Positions 1 to 7,845 are shown, counted from the first letter of the stretch. The stretch: 8,744 nt of DNA from an uncultured Clostridium sp. (GCA_900556695.1 USQA01000046.1:1-8744); one strand, 5' to 3'. Made by a program: numbers and translations. Notes: generated by a model not told the origin, from the letters alone.

Positions 1-827
1 AAGATATAAATTACGATAAAATAAATAAAATAATCAATATTGCCTCATTGGTGTTTTTAGTTCAAATAATAATAACAATGATTTATAATAAAAAGATACA
101 AACTACCTCTTTAATAGGAGATAATAACTATACAGGATATTTTATTTTTTTCTTATTTATATATTTCTTTTATACAAAGAAAAAAATATGGATTTTATGG
201 TTTACATTAGCGATGTTTACTTTTTCAAGAGCGACTATAATTGCAGTTTGCATAGTGTTAATATTGGGTATTATAGAAAAAAGCAAAAAAATAGTGATAA
301 AAAAAGAAACAAGTGTAAAAATTGTAGGAACGTTAGTGATATTAGGACAAATTATAATTATACCAATTTCATATATGTTTGTACAGAAATTTAACAATTA
401 TGATTATACGTATACTTATGTGCAAGGTTTTCAAAGGTTAAGTAATTTAATGGATAATTCTAATTATTTTAGATTTATGGTAAATATTTTAGCAATAAAA
501 TCATTCAGCCCATTAAATTTATTAATAGGGCTTAAGGAAAATACATTTGAGGGAATTAATTTTGTTAAAGGGAAGACACTGTTTCCACATAATACAATGC
601 TTGGATTGTATATCCACTTTGGAATGGTAGTATCGTTTATATACATATTAAAATATATAAAATTGTATAAAAAATGCAACAATGTGAGTACTATACCCAT
701 TTATCTAGCTTTGATTACATATCAAATCTTTTTAGGACCATCTTCTTTTTATGGAATAGAATTACTAGTATTTATGCTTGTGATAAAAGGAATAGATAAA
801 TATTTAGAAAAAAAGGAGAATAAGTAG
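1..827 (+). CDS. Wzy-type polysaccharide polymerase / O-antigen ligase-like membrane protein, 5'-truncated
   Basis: The reading frame is open from base 3 through the left edge, so the true start lies upstream; 274 C-terminal residues are visible. A TTG at base 48 is only the first start-like codon and has no reason to be the real start. The protein is very hydrophobic, with several membrane segments. It carries two features usual in Wzy/WaaL-type proteins: a Phe-Ser-Arg motif just before a membrane helix (Arg codon 228-230), and a large loop ending in Pro-His-Asn-Thr before another helix (His codon 588-590). Known members join lipid-linked repeat units at the outer face of the membrane. The sequence of this family is poorly conserved, so polymerase versus ligase rests on context: a flippase and chain-length regulators lie downstream. 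The stop is 1 nt before the next start, and the next gene's AAGGAG site (813-818) lies inside this gene. Confidence 0.75.
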   Translation, partial: DINYDKINKIINIASLVFLVQIIITMIYNKKIQTTSLIGDNNYTGYFIFFLFIYFFYTKKKIWILWFTLAMFTFSRATIIAVCIVLILGIIEKSKKIVIKKETSVKIVGTLVILGQIIIIPISYMFVQKFNNYDYTYTYVQGFQRLSNLMDNSNYFRFMVNILAIKSFSPLNLLIGLKENTFEGINFVKGKTLFPHNTMLGLYIHFGMVVSFIYILKYIKLYKKCNNVSTIPIYLALITYQIFLGPSSFYGIELLVFMLVIKGIDKYLEKKENK

Positions 828-828
828 T

Positions 829-2139
829 ATGAACGTTGATGTATTAATATTATTAGAGTCTAAAGAAAGAGAATTAGAGGGAGCATGCTTATTAAAAGAA
901 GAATTAAAAAGTAGAGGCTATAGTGTATTGGTAAAAAGTGTATATCCAAACAAAGAATCATTACCATTTAAATACAATGCCAAAATTGTTATTACACCAT
1001 GGGCGTATAATAATAATGATATGAAACTATTTACTTGCTTTTACAAGAATGGTAATACAAAAATTTTAAATTTGCATCATGAACAATATTCAGGAAATAA
1101 TAGTGAAAATGCATGTTTACCCAAACAACAAGCAAAAGAAATTTTTCATATATCTTGGGGAGAAGAATTTACAAAAGAATTATTAAAAATAGGATGTGAA
1201 CAAAAAAAGATTTGTCAAAGTGGCAATATAAGATTAGATTTCTTTAGAAAAGAATTTAGATCTATGTCTAAAAATAAAAATGAATTAGCGAAAGAATTTG
1301 GGATTGATTCTAACAAAAAATGGGTATTATTTATAGCAAATGGATATCATTTAGCTGATAAAAAGGGAATTTCAAACATGTCTTCTATAGATAAAAATGC
1401 TAAGATAAAAGCTGAGGTTTCCAAAAAAACAAGATTAGAATTTTTAAAATATGTTGAAGAATACTTAGCTGAAAATGATGATACTATATTTATATATAGA
1501 CCGCATCCAGTATATAGTTTCTTGGACATAAATCAGCCAGAAATAAAAAGATTATGTGAAAAATATCCAAAAAACTTTTTTTGTATATTTAAATATCCTA
1601 TTAGATATTGGATTATGAATATAGATACAGTACTTTCTTTTCATTCTACATCAGGAGTTGAATGCTATGTTGCTAAGAAAAATTATGTACTATTTAGACC
1701 GTTTGCTTTTGATTCTAAAATAGATTATGAATTTTATAAAGGTTATCCTTATGTTATAAAAGATTACAATGATTTTATTAAGTATATTAATCTTAAGGAA
1801 TACATAACAAAAAAAGACGTATACAAAGAATATTTTGAAATAAAAGATAAAGAATGTACATATATTGCAATATGCAATTTTATAGATAAGATAATAAAAG
1901 AAGCAGATAGTGACAATTGCAATAAAATTAATAAAAAGTGGTATAGTTATATATACGCAAAAATGATAATTAAAAAACTAATAATCTTTTTAGCTAAAAA
2001 TAAATTATTTAAAAAGATTATATTAAGAACTGGGGATACAAGAATTAAGCATATGATTAAGAATGATGATGATTTTATTTCAGATAAAGAAATGGAAAAC
2101 ATATCAAACAAAATAAAAAAAGTCATAGGAGAAAATTAG
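829..2139 (+). CDS. Putative GT-B-fold surface-carbohydrate transferase (RPHP motif)
   Basis: This 436-residue protein has no signal peptide. Its N-terminus (hydrophobic strand, then a charged R-E-L-E-G segment and a helix leading to RGYSV) resembles proteins annotated as surface carbohydrate biosynthesis proteins with a two-Rossmann-domain fold. Two motifs stand out: R-P-H-P at residues 224-227 and H-S-T-S-G-V-E at 272-278. An HP motif followed by a Ser/Thr-rich motif and a Glu is shared by CMP-sugar-dependent transferases (polysialyltransferases, KpsC/KpsS-type Kdo transferases) and is also seen in CDP-glycerol glycerophosphotransferases. The last ~70 residues are Lys-rich and partly hydrophobic, suggesting membrane contact. 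The ATG follows AAGGAG (813-818) by 10 nt. Because the operon also encodes a CMP-nonulosonate synthetase, it is a reasonable candidate for the transferase that uses that donor; this is inference. Alternatives are a glycerophosphotransferase or another transferase. Transferase-like assignment is moderate, substrate unknown. Confidence 0.6.
   Translation: MNVDVLILLESKERELEGACLLKEELKSRGYSVLVKSVYPNKESLPFKYNAKIVITPWAYNNNDMKLFTCFYKNGNTKILNLHHEQYSGNNSENACLPKQQAKEIFHISWGEEFTKELLKIGCEQKKICQSGNIRLDFFRKEFRSMSKNKNELAKEFGIDSNKKWVLFIANGYHLADKKGISNMSSIDKNAKIKAEVSKKTRLEFLKYVEEYLAENDDTIFIYRPHPVYSFLDINQPEIKRLCEKYPKNFFCIFKYPIRYWIMNIDTVLSFHSTSGVECYVAKKNYVLFRPFAFDSKIDYEFYKGYPYVIKDYNDFIKYINLKEYITKKDVYKEYFEIKDKECTYIAICNFIDKIIKEADSDNCNKINKKWYSYIYAKMIIKKLIIFLAKNKLFKKIILRTGDTRIKHMIKNDDDFISDKEMENISNKIKKVIGEN
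2127..2131 (+). promoter_or_regulatory. Ribosome-binding site fixing a GTG start
   Basis: AGGAG lies 8 nt before the GTG at 2140, which directly abuts the TAG stop of the preceding gene. The spacing is ideal and no ATG with a comparable site lies nearby upstream in frame, so the GTG is the likely start of the flippase. The site is inside the preceding coding region, which suggests translational coupling. Confidence 0.7.
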
Positions 2140-3654
2140 GTGAAAGATAGATTTAAAAATAGGAATATTACATTAGGGGTATTGATGATTATTACAATAA
2201 TATCAAAAGTATTAGGATTAATGAGAGAAACATCATTAGCATACTTTTTTGGAACTAATTCTATAGTTGATACATATGTTCTAGCTACTACAATACCTTG
2301 TGTTATTTTTGGGTGTTTAGATGCAGTTGCGGTTGCTATTACGCCAATATATATGAAAGAAAAAAATAATAGTGAGGAAAAAGCAAACAAATTATTATCT
2401 AATATAGTGTCTTGGGTTTGCGTAATTTCTATTTTATTAATTATACTTTTTGAGGTGTGCTCTAAAAAATTTATTAGTTTATTTTTAATATTTAATGACT
2501 CAACAGTTGATATACCAACATTGACTTTGTATTTTAGAATTACTTTATTAACAATATTTTTTAATCCAATAGCACAAATATATTTATCATATTTAAGATG
2601 TAAAGATAAAAGTATTGCGGCACAAATTATTGAATTGGCGATTAGTGGTTTCCAGATATTATTTATAATAATAGCAGGGAAAACTTTAAATACATTATTG
2701 TTACCAATAGGATATGCTGTTGCTCATTTTAGTTGTATGATATTTGCATATATAATATCAAATAACAGATTATCATTTGATATTTCTAAAAAAGAAGAAA
2801 CTAAAGATGTAGTAAAACTTATATTTCCTACTTTCCTAGGAAATACTATAGCTCAAATAAATGCTTTTATAGACAAGTTATTTGCATCATCATTAGCGAG
2901 TGGAAGCATAGCAGCATTAAATTATTCTAATATAATTAAAAATTTGTATTATGCTATATTTACAGCGCCATTAATAAGCATATATTATCCTAAAATTTCT
3001 GAATATATTGCTAAAAAACAAAAAGAACAAGCTAAAAAAATGATAACAAATATTATTGTAAAATTAATATTATTTTTAATACCAATTAGCATCTTTTCTT
3101 ATATATTTTCAAAAAATATCATTAGAATTTTATTTATGAGAGGAAATTTTGATGAAACATCGTTAACTATGACAAGCTTAGCTTTTCAAATGTATTTAGT
3201 AGGGGTTTTTGCAATTTGTCTTAGAGAAGTTTTTTTAAGATGCTTATATTCATTAAAAAGTAATAAAACAGTTATATATATTACAATGATTAATGTGATT
3301 TTAAATGTAATCTTAAATACTATTTTTATAAAAAAATTCCAATATTATGGATTGGCTTTGGCTACTAGTTTATCAAATGTGATTGTGTTGCCAATATATT
3401 TTTATAAATTAAATAAAGAGAAGATGTTGGATTTAAAACAAATTAGTATATCCTTGATAAAAACAATAGTAATTTCTGCAATAATTTCTATAATTTTGTT
3501 TGTAGTTAAAAATAATATATCATTCCCTAATAATGTATTATTAGAAATAATATATATAGCAATATTTTTTGCTATAGGAACAATTATGTTTGTAAGTATA
3601 TATTTTGGAAAAGATATATTGTTAAATATAAAAAAGAAAGGAAAAATAAAATGA
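2140..3654 (+). CDS. MurJ/MviN-family lipid-linked polysaccharide flippase (probable Wzx role)
   Basis: This 504-residue polytopic membrane protein matches MurJ length (about 500 residues, typically 14 helices). The N-terminal S-K-V-L-G-L-M-R-E motif (residues 22-30) and the F-F-G...D-T-Y segment (Asp44) are typical of MurJ/MviN. The C-terminal part keeps the family's R-G-x-F-D segment and the G-L-A-L-A-T-S motif. Family members flip undecaprenyl-linked intermediates across the cytoplasmic membrane. By my alignment from memory, E. coli MurJ Arg24 and Asp39 correspond to Arg29 and Asp44, and Arg18 to Lys23, but Arg52 and Arg270 appear replaced by Phe57 and Ile265. That loss, and the position between a Wzy and sugar-acid genes, suggest it moves the polysaccharide repeat unit rather than lipid II. 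The gene starts with GTG immediately after the previous stop and its TGA overlaps the next ATG. Confidence 0.88.
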   Translation: MKDRFKNRNITLGVLMIITIISKVLGLMRETSLAYFFGTNSIVDTYVLATTIPCVIFGCLDAVAVAITPIYMKEKNNSEEKANKLLSNIVSWVCVISILLIILFEVCSKKFISLFLIFNDSTVDIPTLTLYFRITLLTIFFNPIAQIYLSYLRCKDKSIAAQIIELAISGFQILFIIIAGKTLNTLLLPIGYAVAHFSCMIFAYIISNNRLSFDISKKEETKDVVKLIFPTFLGNTIAQINAFIDKLFASSLASGSIAALNYSNIIKNLYYAIFTAPLISIYYPKISEYIAKKQKEQAKKMITNIIVKLILFLIPISIFSYIFSKNIIRILFMRGNFDETSLTMTSLAFQMYLVGVFAICLREVFLRCLYSLKSNKTVIYITMINVILNVILNTIFIKKFQYYGLALATSLSNVIVLPIYFYKLNKEKMLDLKQISISLIKTIVISAIISIILFVVKNNISFPNNVLLEIIYIAIFFAIGTIMFVSIYFGKDILLNIKKKGKIK

Positions 3655-5252
3655 AAATATTAGCTATAATACCAGCTAGAGCTGGCTCTAAAGGGATACC
3701 TAATAAAAATATTAGAATAATAAATTCAAGACCTTTAATTTATTATTCTATAAATAATGCTATTAACTCAAAATATATTACAGATGTAATAGTAACAACA
3801 GATTCTGAACAGGTTAAAACTATTGCAAAACAAATGGGAACACAAATTGTTAATAGAAAAGAAGAGTTATGTACAGATGAAGCAACACTTGACTTAGTTG
3901 TCTATGATGCAATTCCTAAAGATACAAAATGGGATTATATCGTAACTATGCAACCAACATCACCCACGTTAAAAGTAGATACCTTAGATAAAGCTATTGA
4001 ATATATGATAAAAAATGATTTAGATACACTAATTTCAGCTATAAATAAACCACATCTTTCTTGGGGAGAAAAGGATGGAAAAAAGGTACCTAATTATGAA
4101 AAAAGGTTGAATAGGCAGTATTTACCACCATGTTATATGGAAACAGGAGCATTTCTTATTTCTAGATATGATGTTATAAAACCAAATAGTAGAATTGGGG
4201 AAAAAGTGGATGTTTTTGAGGTTTCAGAAGAAGAATCTCAAGATATAGATACATTTAATGATTTACATAGCGCATCTGCAAGTTTAAATAATCAAAAAGT
4301 AGCAATCTATGTTAATGGAAATAATAAGAGAGGTATAGGACATATTTATAGAGCTTTAGAATTAGCTGATGAATTTTTCGTAAAACCAGATATATATTTT
4401 GATTATAATCAAACAGATAGAGAACTTTTTGGAAAGACTACACATAACATAATACCTGTTAATGGAATAGCAGAATTATTTGAAAAATGCAAACAAAACG
4501 ATTATAATATTTTTATAAATGATATTTTAACTACTTCTCTTGATTATATGATAGGTTTAAAAAGTGTTTTACCTAATGCAAAAATTATTAATTTCGAAGA
4601 TGATGGAGAAGGTATAATTAAAGCAGACTTAGTTTTTAATGCTTTATATAGTACAAGTGTTTTACCACAAGTGAAATCAGGAGAAAAATATTATATTGCA
4701 GGAAAAATGTTTTTATACTATGATCCTATAGTAATTAAAGAAAAGGTAGAAAATGTTTTTATTGCATTTGGAGGTGCTGATCCACAAAATTATACAGATA
4801 GACTATTGAATATAATAAATAAAGATGAATATAAAAAATACAATTTTACAGTAGTAGTAGGAAGAGCAAAGAAGAATGTAGAAGCGTTGTTAAAATATAA
4901 TGAAAAAGAAAATATCAGAGTTTTGTTTGATGTTACTAATATGCCGGAACTTATGTCTAAATGTGATATAGCAATTACATCAAGGGGAAGGACAGGCTAT
5001 GAATTAGCAATGTTAGGAATACCATCTATTGCAATGGCTCAAAATGCTAGAGAAGAAAAACATGGATTTGTATGTAATGAGAATGGATTTGGATATATAG
5101 GATTAAATCCGGCTGATGAAGTAATTGAAAATAATTTAAAGATGTATCTTAATATGAAAAAAGATACTAGAAAAAATTATCAAAACATACTTCTAAGTCA
5201 TGACTTGAAAAATGGAAGAAAAAGAATAATGGGGCTTATTAATAGTTTATAA
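3651..5252 (+). CDS. Bifunctional CMP-nonulosonate synthetase / PseG-SpsG-like nucleotide-sugar hydrolase
   Basis: Residues 1 to about 215 form an acylneuraminate cytidylyltransferase domain. It has the nucleotide-binding signature IPARAGSKGIPNKN (residues 7-20), a QPTSP motif, and a closing S-Q-D-I-D-T segment. Such enzymes make CMP-sugars from CTP and a nonulosonic acid. Residues about 216-533 form a second complete domain of the PseG/SpsG type. It has G-I-G-H-I-Y-R with His231 and Arg234 where PseG has its catalytic His loop, F-G-G-A-D-P at 373-378, and a T-G-Y-E motif ending at Glu451. PseG cleaves UDP from UDP-2,4-diacetamido-trideoxy-altrose in pseudaminate synthesis. The protein is therefore about twice the length of a single-function NeuA/PseF. 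Its two steps flank the NeuB step encoded next door. The ATG overlaps the previous stop (ATGA), with AAAGGA at 3637-3642. The fold assignments are firm; which sugar is handled is not shown. Confidence 0.88.
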   Translation: MKILAIIPARAGSKGIPNKNIRIINSRPLIYYSINNAINSKYITDVIVTTDSEQVKTIAKQMGTQIVNRKEELCTDEATLDLVVYDAIPKDTKWDYIVTMQPTSPTLKVDTLDKAIEYMIKNDLDTLISAINKPHLSWGEKDGKKVPNYEKRLNRQYLPPCYMETGAFLISRYDVIKPNSRIGEKVDVFEVSEEESQDIDTFNDLHSASASLNNQKVAIYVNGNNKRGIGHIYRALELADEFFVKPDIYFDYNQTDRELFGKTTHNIIPVNGIAELFEKCKQNDYNIFINDILTTSLDYMIGLKSVLPNAKIINFEDDGEGIIKADLVFNALYSTSVLPQVKSGEKYYIAGKMFLYYDPIVIKEKVENVFIAFGGADPQNYTDRLLNIINKDEYKKYNFTVVVGRAKKNVEALLKYNEKENIRVLFDVTNMPELMSKCDIAITSRGRTGYELAMLGIPSIAMAQNAREEKHGFVCNENGFGYIGLNPADEVIENNLKMYLNMKKDTRKNYQNILLSHDLKNGRKRIMGLINSL

Positions 5253-5264
5253 GGAGGTAAAAAA

Positions 5265-6302
5265 ATGAGTAAACCATATTTAATTGCAGAAATGGGTGTC
5301 AATTTTTATGACACTGCAAAACAAATGAATATTACACCATTGGAAGCGGCTAAATTATATATAGATAAAGCAGCAGAGGTAGGAATAGATTGTGCTAAAT
5401 TTCAATCATATAAAGCTAATACAATTGTATCTAAAAATTCACCAGCTTATTGGGATACAACTAAAGAACCAACTAAAACACAGTATGAATTGTTTTTAAA
5501 ACATGATAGCTTTGGAGAAAATGAATATAGAGAATTGTGCAAATATACACATGATAAAGGAATGGATTTTATTTCAACACCATTTGATTATGCATCAGCT
5601 GATTATTTATATGATATGGTAGATTTTTATAAAATATCATCATCTGATTTATCTAATATTCCTTTCATTAAACATATTGGTAAAAAGGGAAAGCCAGTAT
5701 ATATATCTGTAGGTGCGTCATATTTATCAGAAGTTGATGAAGCAATTAGAGCTTTAAAAGAAGTTGGATGTAAAGATATAGTTGTTTTACATTGTGTATT
5801 ATCATATCCAACAAATCCAGAAAATGCTAATTTGAGAATAATTCAAACTTTAAAGAATACTTTCCCTGATGTTAAAATAGGATTTAGTGATCATGTGGCA
5901 CCAGACAAAACAATGATGACATTGGCTACAGCATATCTATTAGGAGCAGAAGTAATTGAAAAACATTTTACTTTAGATAAAACATTACCAGGAAATGACC
6001 ATTATCACGCTGGAGATCCAGAAGACTTTAAAAAGGCAATTGATAATTTTAAATTTATTGATAAAGTTTTAGGAAATTCAGAAAAAACTGTATTAGAATG
6101 TGAAATGATACCAAGAAGAGAAGCAAGAAGATCTCTCGTTTTAACTAGAAGTATGAAAAAAGGAGAAATTATTAAAGAAACAGACATAATGGCTAAAAGA
6201 CCTGGAACGGGTATATCACCTAAATTTGCAGATATAGTTATAGGAAGAGAAATAAAAGCAGATTTCGAAGAAGATACAATTTTGACTTGGGATAAAATAT
6301 AA
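5265..6302 (+). CDS. NeuB/PseI-family nonulosonic acid synthase with SAF domain
   Basis: This 345-residue protein has the normal NeuB length and layout: a TIM-barrel synthase domain (about 1-270) and a C-terminal SAF (antifreeze-like) domain (about 285-345). Members condense phosphoenolpyruvate with an N-acyl-hexosamine-type sugar to a nine-carbon acid, using a divalent metal. Compared with meningococcal NeuB from memory, these are in place: Glu9 in the A-E-M-G-V-N motif, Lys45 in K-F-Q, the S-T-P-F motif, metal-binding His210 (S-D-H) and His234 (E-K-H-F-T), Asp245, and the SAF-domain arginine Arg312 in K-R-P-G that reaches the partner's active site. The segment after Asp245 reads H-Y-H-A-G-D-P-E-D, unlike the usual Ser-Leu/Met-x-P form. 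A strong AAGGAGG (5251-5257) lies 7 nt before the ATG and overlaps the upstream stop. Neu5Ac, legionaminate, pseudaminate or another product cannot be told apart from sequence alone. Confidence 0.93.
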   Translation: MSKPYLIAEMGVNFYDTAKQMNITPLEAAKLYIDKAAEVGIDCAKFQSYKANTIVSKNSPAYWDTTKEPTKTQYELFLKHDSFGENEYRELCKYTHDKGMDFISTPFDYASADYLYDMVDFYKISSSDLSNIPFIKHIGKKGKPVYISVGASYLSEVDEAIRALKEVGCKDIVVLHCVLSYPTNPENANLRIIQTLKNTFPDVKIGFSDHVAPDKTMMTLATAYLLGAEVIEKHFTLDKTLPGNDHYHAGDPEDFKKAIDNFKFIDKVLGNSEKTVLECEMIPRREARRSLVLTRSMKKGEIIKETDIMAKRPGTGISPKFADIVIGREIKADFEEDTILTWDKI

Positions 6303-6327
6303 ATAGTAAAATATAAAAGAAAATTTC

Positions 6328-6356
6328 TTGAATCGAAAATTATAATATGATAGTAT
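6328..6356 (+). promoter_or_regulatory. Candidate sigma-A-type promoter with extended -10
   Basis: TTGAAT (6328-6333) and TAGTAT (6351-6356) are separated by 17 nt, and TGA precedes the -10 (6348-6350) as an extended -10. Transcription would begin near 6363, about 28 nt before the ATG at 6391. It sits in the only sizeable gap of the window (88 nt). In DNA this A+T-rich, promoter-like matches occur by chance, but the combination of -35, 17-nt spacer and TGn is better than background. A second TATAAT at 6341-6346 has no -35 partner. Confidence 0.5.
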
Positions 6357-6368
6357 AAAACCATATTA
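6343..6368 (+). repeat. Short inverted repeat around the candidate -10
   Basis: TAATATG (6343-6349) and CATATTA (6362-6368) are perfect 7-base inverted repeats separated by 12 nt, with the candidate -10 element between them. A second small palindrome, AAGAAA-A-TTTCTT (6317-6329), touches the -35. They could be operator half-sites. Both are A+T-only or nearly so and may be chance. Confidence 0.3.
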
Positions 6369-6390
6369 AAAAAATGCTAAGGAGAAAAAC

Positions 6391-7218
6391 ATGGAAGAAA
6401 TAGATTTAGTGGAATTATTAAAAATGTTTTGGAGAAAAAAATTTCTAATAATATTGATAACGATATTATTTATAGGTATAGGATATATATATACAACTAG
6501 ATTTATAACACCAATGTATACTTCAACTACAACATTAGTATTAGCATCAAACAATGAAAAAAATAAATCAAATACTACTTCAACAGCGGCTGAAGTAGCA
6601 GTTAATACTAAATTGGTATCAACATATAGTGAATTAATAAAAAGCCAAAAAGTACTAAGTGAGGTAGTTACAAATACAGGCATAAGTATAACAGAGGAAC
6701 AATTAAAAAAAGAAATAAGCATAGAATCTACTTCAAACACATCACTAATTAATATAAGTGTAAAAAATGAAAATCCAGAAGTTTCAACTCAAATAGCAAA
6801 TGAAATAGCAAGTGTGTTTACAAAAAAGGTGGCTGAAATATATAATATAAATAATGTTCAAATAGTAAATCAAGCAGAAATTCCACAAGCACCATCAAAT
6901 ATAAATCATAAAAAGGATATTGTTATATTTGGATTAATAGGATTAATAGTATCAATAATATGTATTTTTATAGAGAATATGTTTGATACTACGATTAAGT
7001 CAACAGATGAGTTAGAAAGAAGTTTTAAATTACCTATTTTAGCTTCAATACCCATGTATGGAAAGATAGCAAAAAAGGAAAAAGAATTAATTGTTGATAA
7101 AGATCCAAAGTCTCCTATTTCAGAAGTTTTTAGAACTTTAAGAGCAAATATTCAATTTATGAATACCAAACAAAAACCAAAAGTTGTATTAGTTACATCT
7201 ACAGTAGAAGAAGAAGGA
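6391..7218 (+). repeat. Tandem paralogous copy A (fused Wzz-kinase)
   Basis: This stretch matches 7890-8743 at protein level and visibly at DNA level. For example K-L-V-S-T-Y-S-E-L-I-K-S occupies residues 74-85 in both proteins, and N-H-x-K-D sits at 172-176 in both. The similarity continues past the Wzz part into the kinase start (D-P-K-S-P-I-S-E-V-F-R-T-L-R). Confidence 0.85.
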
Positions 7219-7845
7219 AAGAGCTGGATTGCTGCTAATTTAGCAGCAACATTTGCTCAAGCAGGAAAACTTACTTTGTTAATAGATGGAGATATGAGAA
7301 AAGGCAGACAATATAATATATTTAATATTAAGTCCAAACCAGGAATTTCTAATTATTTATCAGGAATAGTAGAAGATAAAGAGAAAAAAGAGGAAGAAAT
7401 TAATGATATTGAAAATTATATACAAGAAACTGATATAAAAAATTTATATGCTATACCATCAGGAGATATTCCACCAAATCCATCAGAGCTATTGTTATCA
7501 CATAAAATGAGAGATGTTATAAAACAGCTAAAAGAACAATGTGATGTTATAATTATTGATGGAACTCAATGCGATTTAATAGCAGATTCACTTGTTTTGT
7601 CTAGACTTGCTGATACAACAATAATTACAACAGCATATAAACAAACTAAAAAAGAAAAATTAATAAAAACTATAGAAAAGATAATAAATGTTGGTGGAAA
7701 GAATATAGGATTTGTATTAAATAAAGTTCATATATCTGAGAAAAAATATGAAGAGAGCTATTATTATGGATCTACACAAGATAAAAAGAGTAAAAAGAAA
7801 ACATTGTTATTAGAAGAAGAAAATAATGATATTGCAAAGAAATAG
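6391..7845 (+). CDS. Fused Wzz chain-length regulator / BY-kinase (Wzc-like) with altered P-loop
   Basis: This 484-residue protein has two modules. Residues 1-200 are a Wzz domain: cytoplasmic M-E-E-I-D-L start, first membrane helix about 18-36, extracellular segment, a Pro-rich stretch near 163-168, second helix about 177-197. From about residue 232 comes a bacterial tyrosine kinase domain: E-x2-R-x2-R oligomerisation motif (Glu245, Arg248, Arg251), Walker A ending E-G-K-S-W (275-279), Walker A' I-D-G-D-M-R (Asp299, Asp301, Arg303), Walker B V-I-I-I-D (Asp390), the usual I-P-P-N-P-S-E-L-L segment, and a short C-terminal tyrosine cluster (Tyr453, 457-459). Such proteins control polymer length through cycles of autophosphorylation. 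Oddities: the usual P-G-E-G-K reads E-E-E-G-K, and the usual D-T-P-P after Walker B reads D-G-T-Q, so catalytic competence is uncertain. AAGGAG (6379-6384) lies 6 nt before the ATG. Next to it lies a split paralogous pair. Confidence 0.9.
   Translation: MEEIDLVELLKMFWRKKFLIILITILFIGIGYIYTTRFITPMYTSTTTLVLASNNEKNKSNTTSTAAEVAVNTKLVSTYSELIKSQKVLSEVVTNTGISITEEQLKKEISIESTSNTSLINISVKNENPEVSTQIANEIASVFTKKVAEIYNINNVQIVNQAEIPQAPSNINHKKDIVIFGLIGLIVSIICIFIENMFDTTIKSTDELERSFKLPILASIPMYGKIAKKEKELIVDKDPKSPISEVFRTLRANIQFMNTKQKPKVVLVTSTVEEEGKSWIAANLAATFAQAGKLTLLIDGDMRKGRQYNIFNIKSKPGISNYLSGIVEDKEKKEEEINDIENYIQETDIKNLYAIPSGDIPPNPSELLLSHKMRDVIKQLKEQCDVIIIDGTQCDLIADSLVLSRLADTTIITTAYKQTKKEKLIKTIEKIINVGGKNIGFVLNKVHISEKKYEESYYYGSTQDKKSKKKTLLLEEENNDIAKK

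Noticed and set aside
48..50. TTG at 48 as the start of the polymerase gene
   Set aside because: The frame is open from base 3 to the left edge and the sequence upstream is coding-like, so the gene is simply cut by the window.
4599..4613. E-D-D-G-E in the second domain of the fused synthetase, resembling the D/E-D/E-G motif of sialyltransferases
   Set aside because: It falls where PseG/SpsG-like proteins have their own Asp-Asp motif, so it gives no independent support for sialyltransferase activity.
6341..6346. Perfect TATAAT as the -10 element
   Set aside because: Its expected -35 position (about 6318-6323) is AGAAAA and it has no TGn extension. The TAGTAT ten bases downstream has both a -35 at 17 nt and an extended -10.
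6005..6364. Minus-strand open frame of 119 codons opposite the end of the NeuB gene
   Set aside because: It lies antisense to a well-supported enzyme, has no plausible start site, and reflects the low stop density opposite A+T-rich coding DNA. The same holds for the other opposite-strand frames at 170-397, 464-700, 1347-1529, 2136-2390 and 6366-6740.
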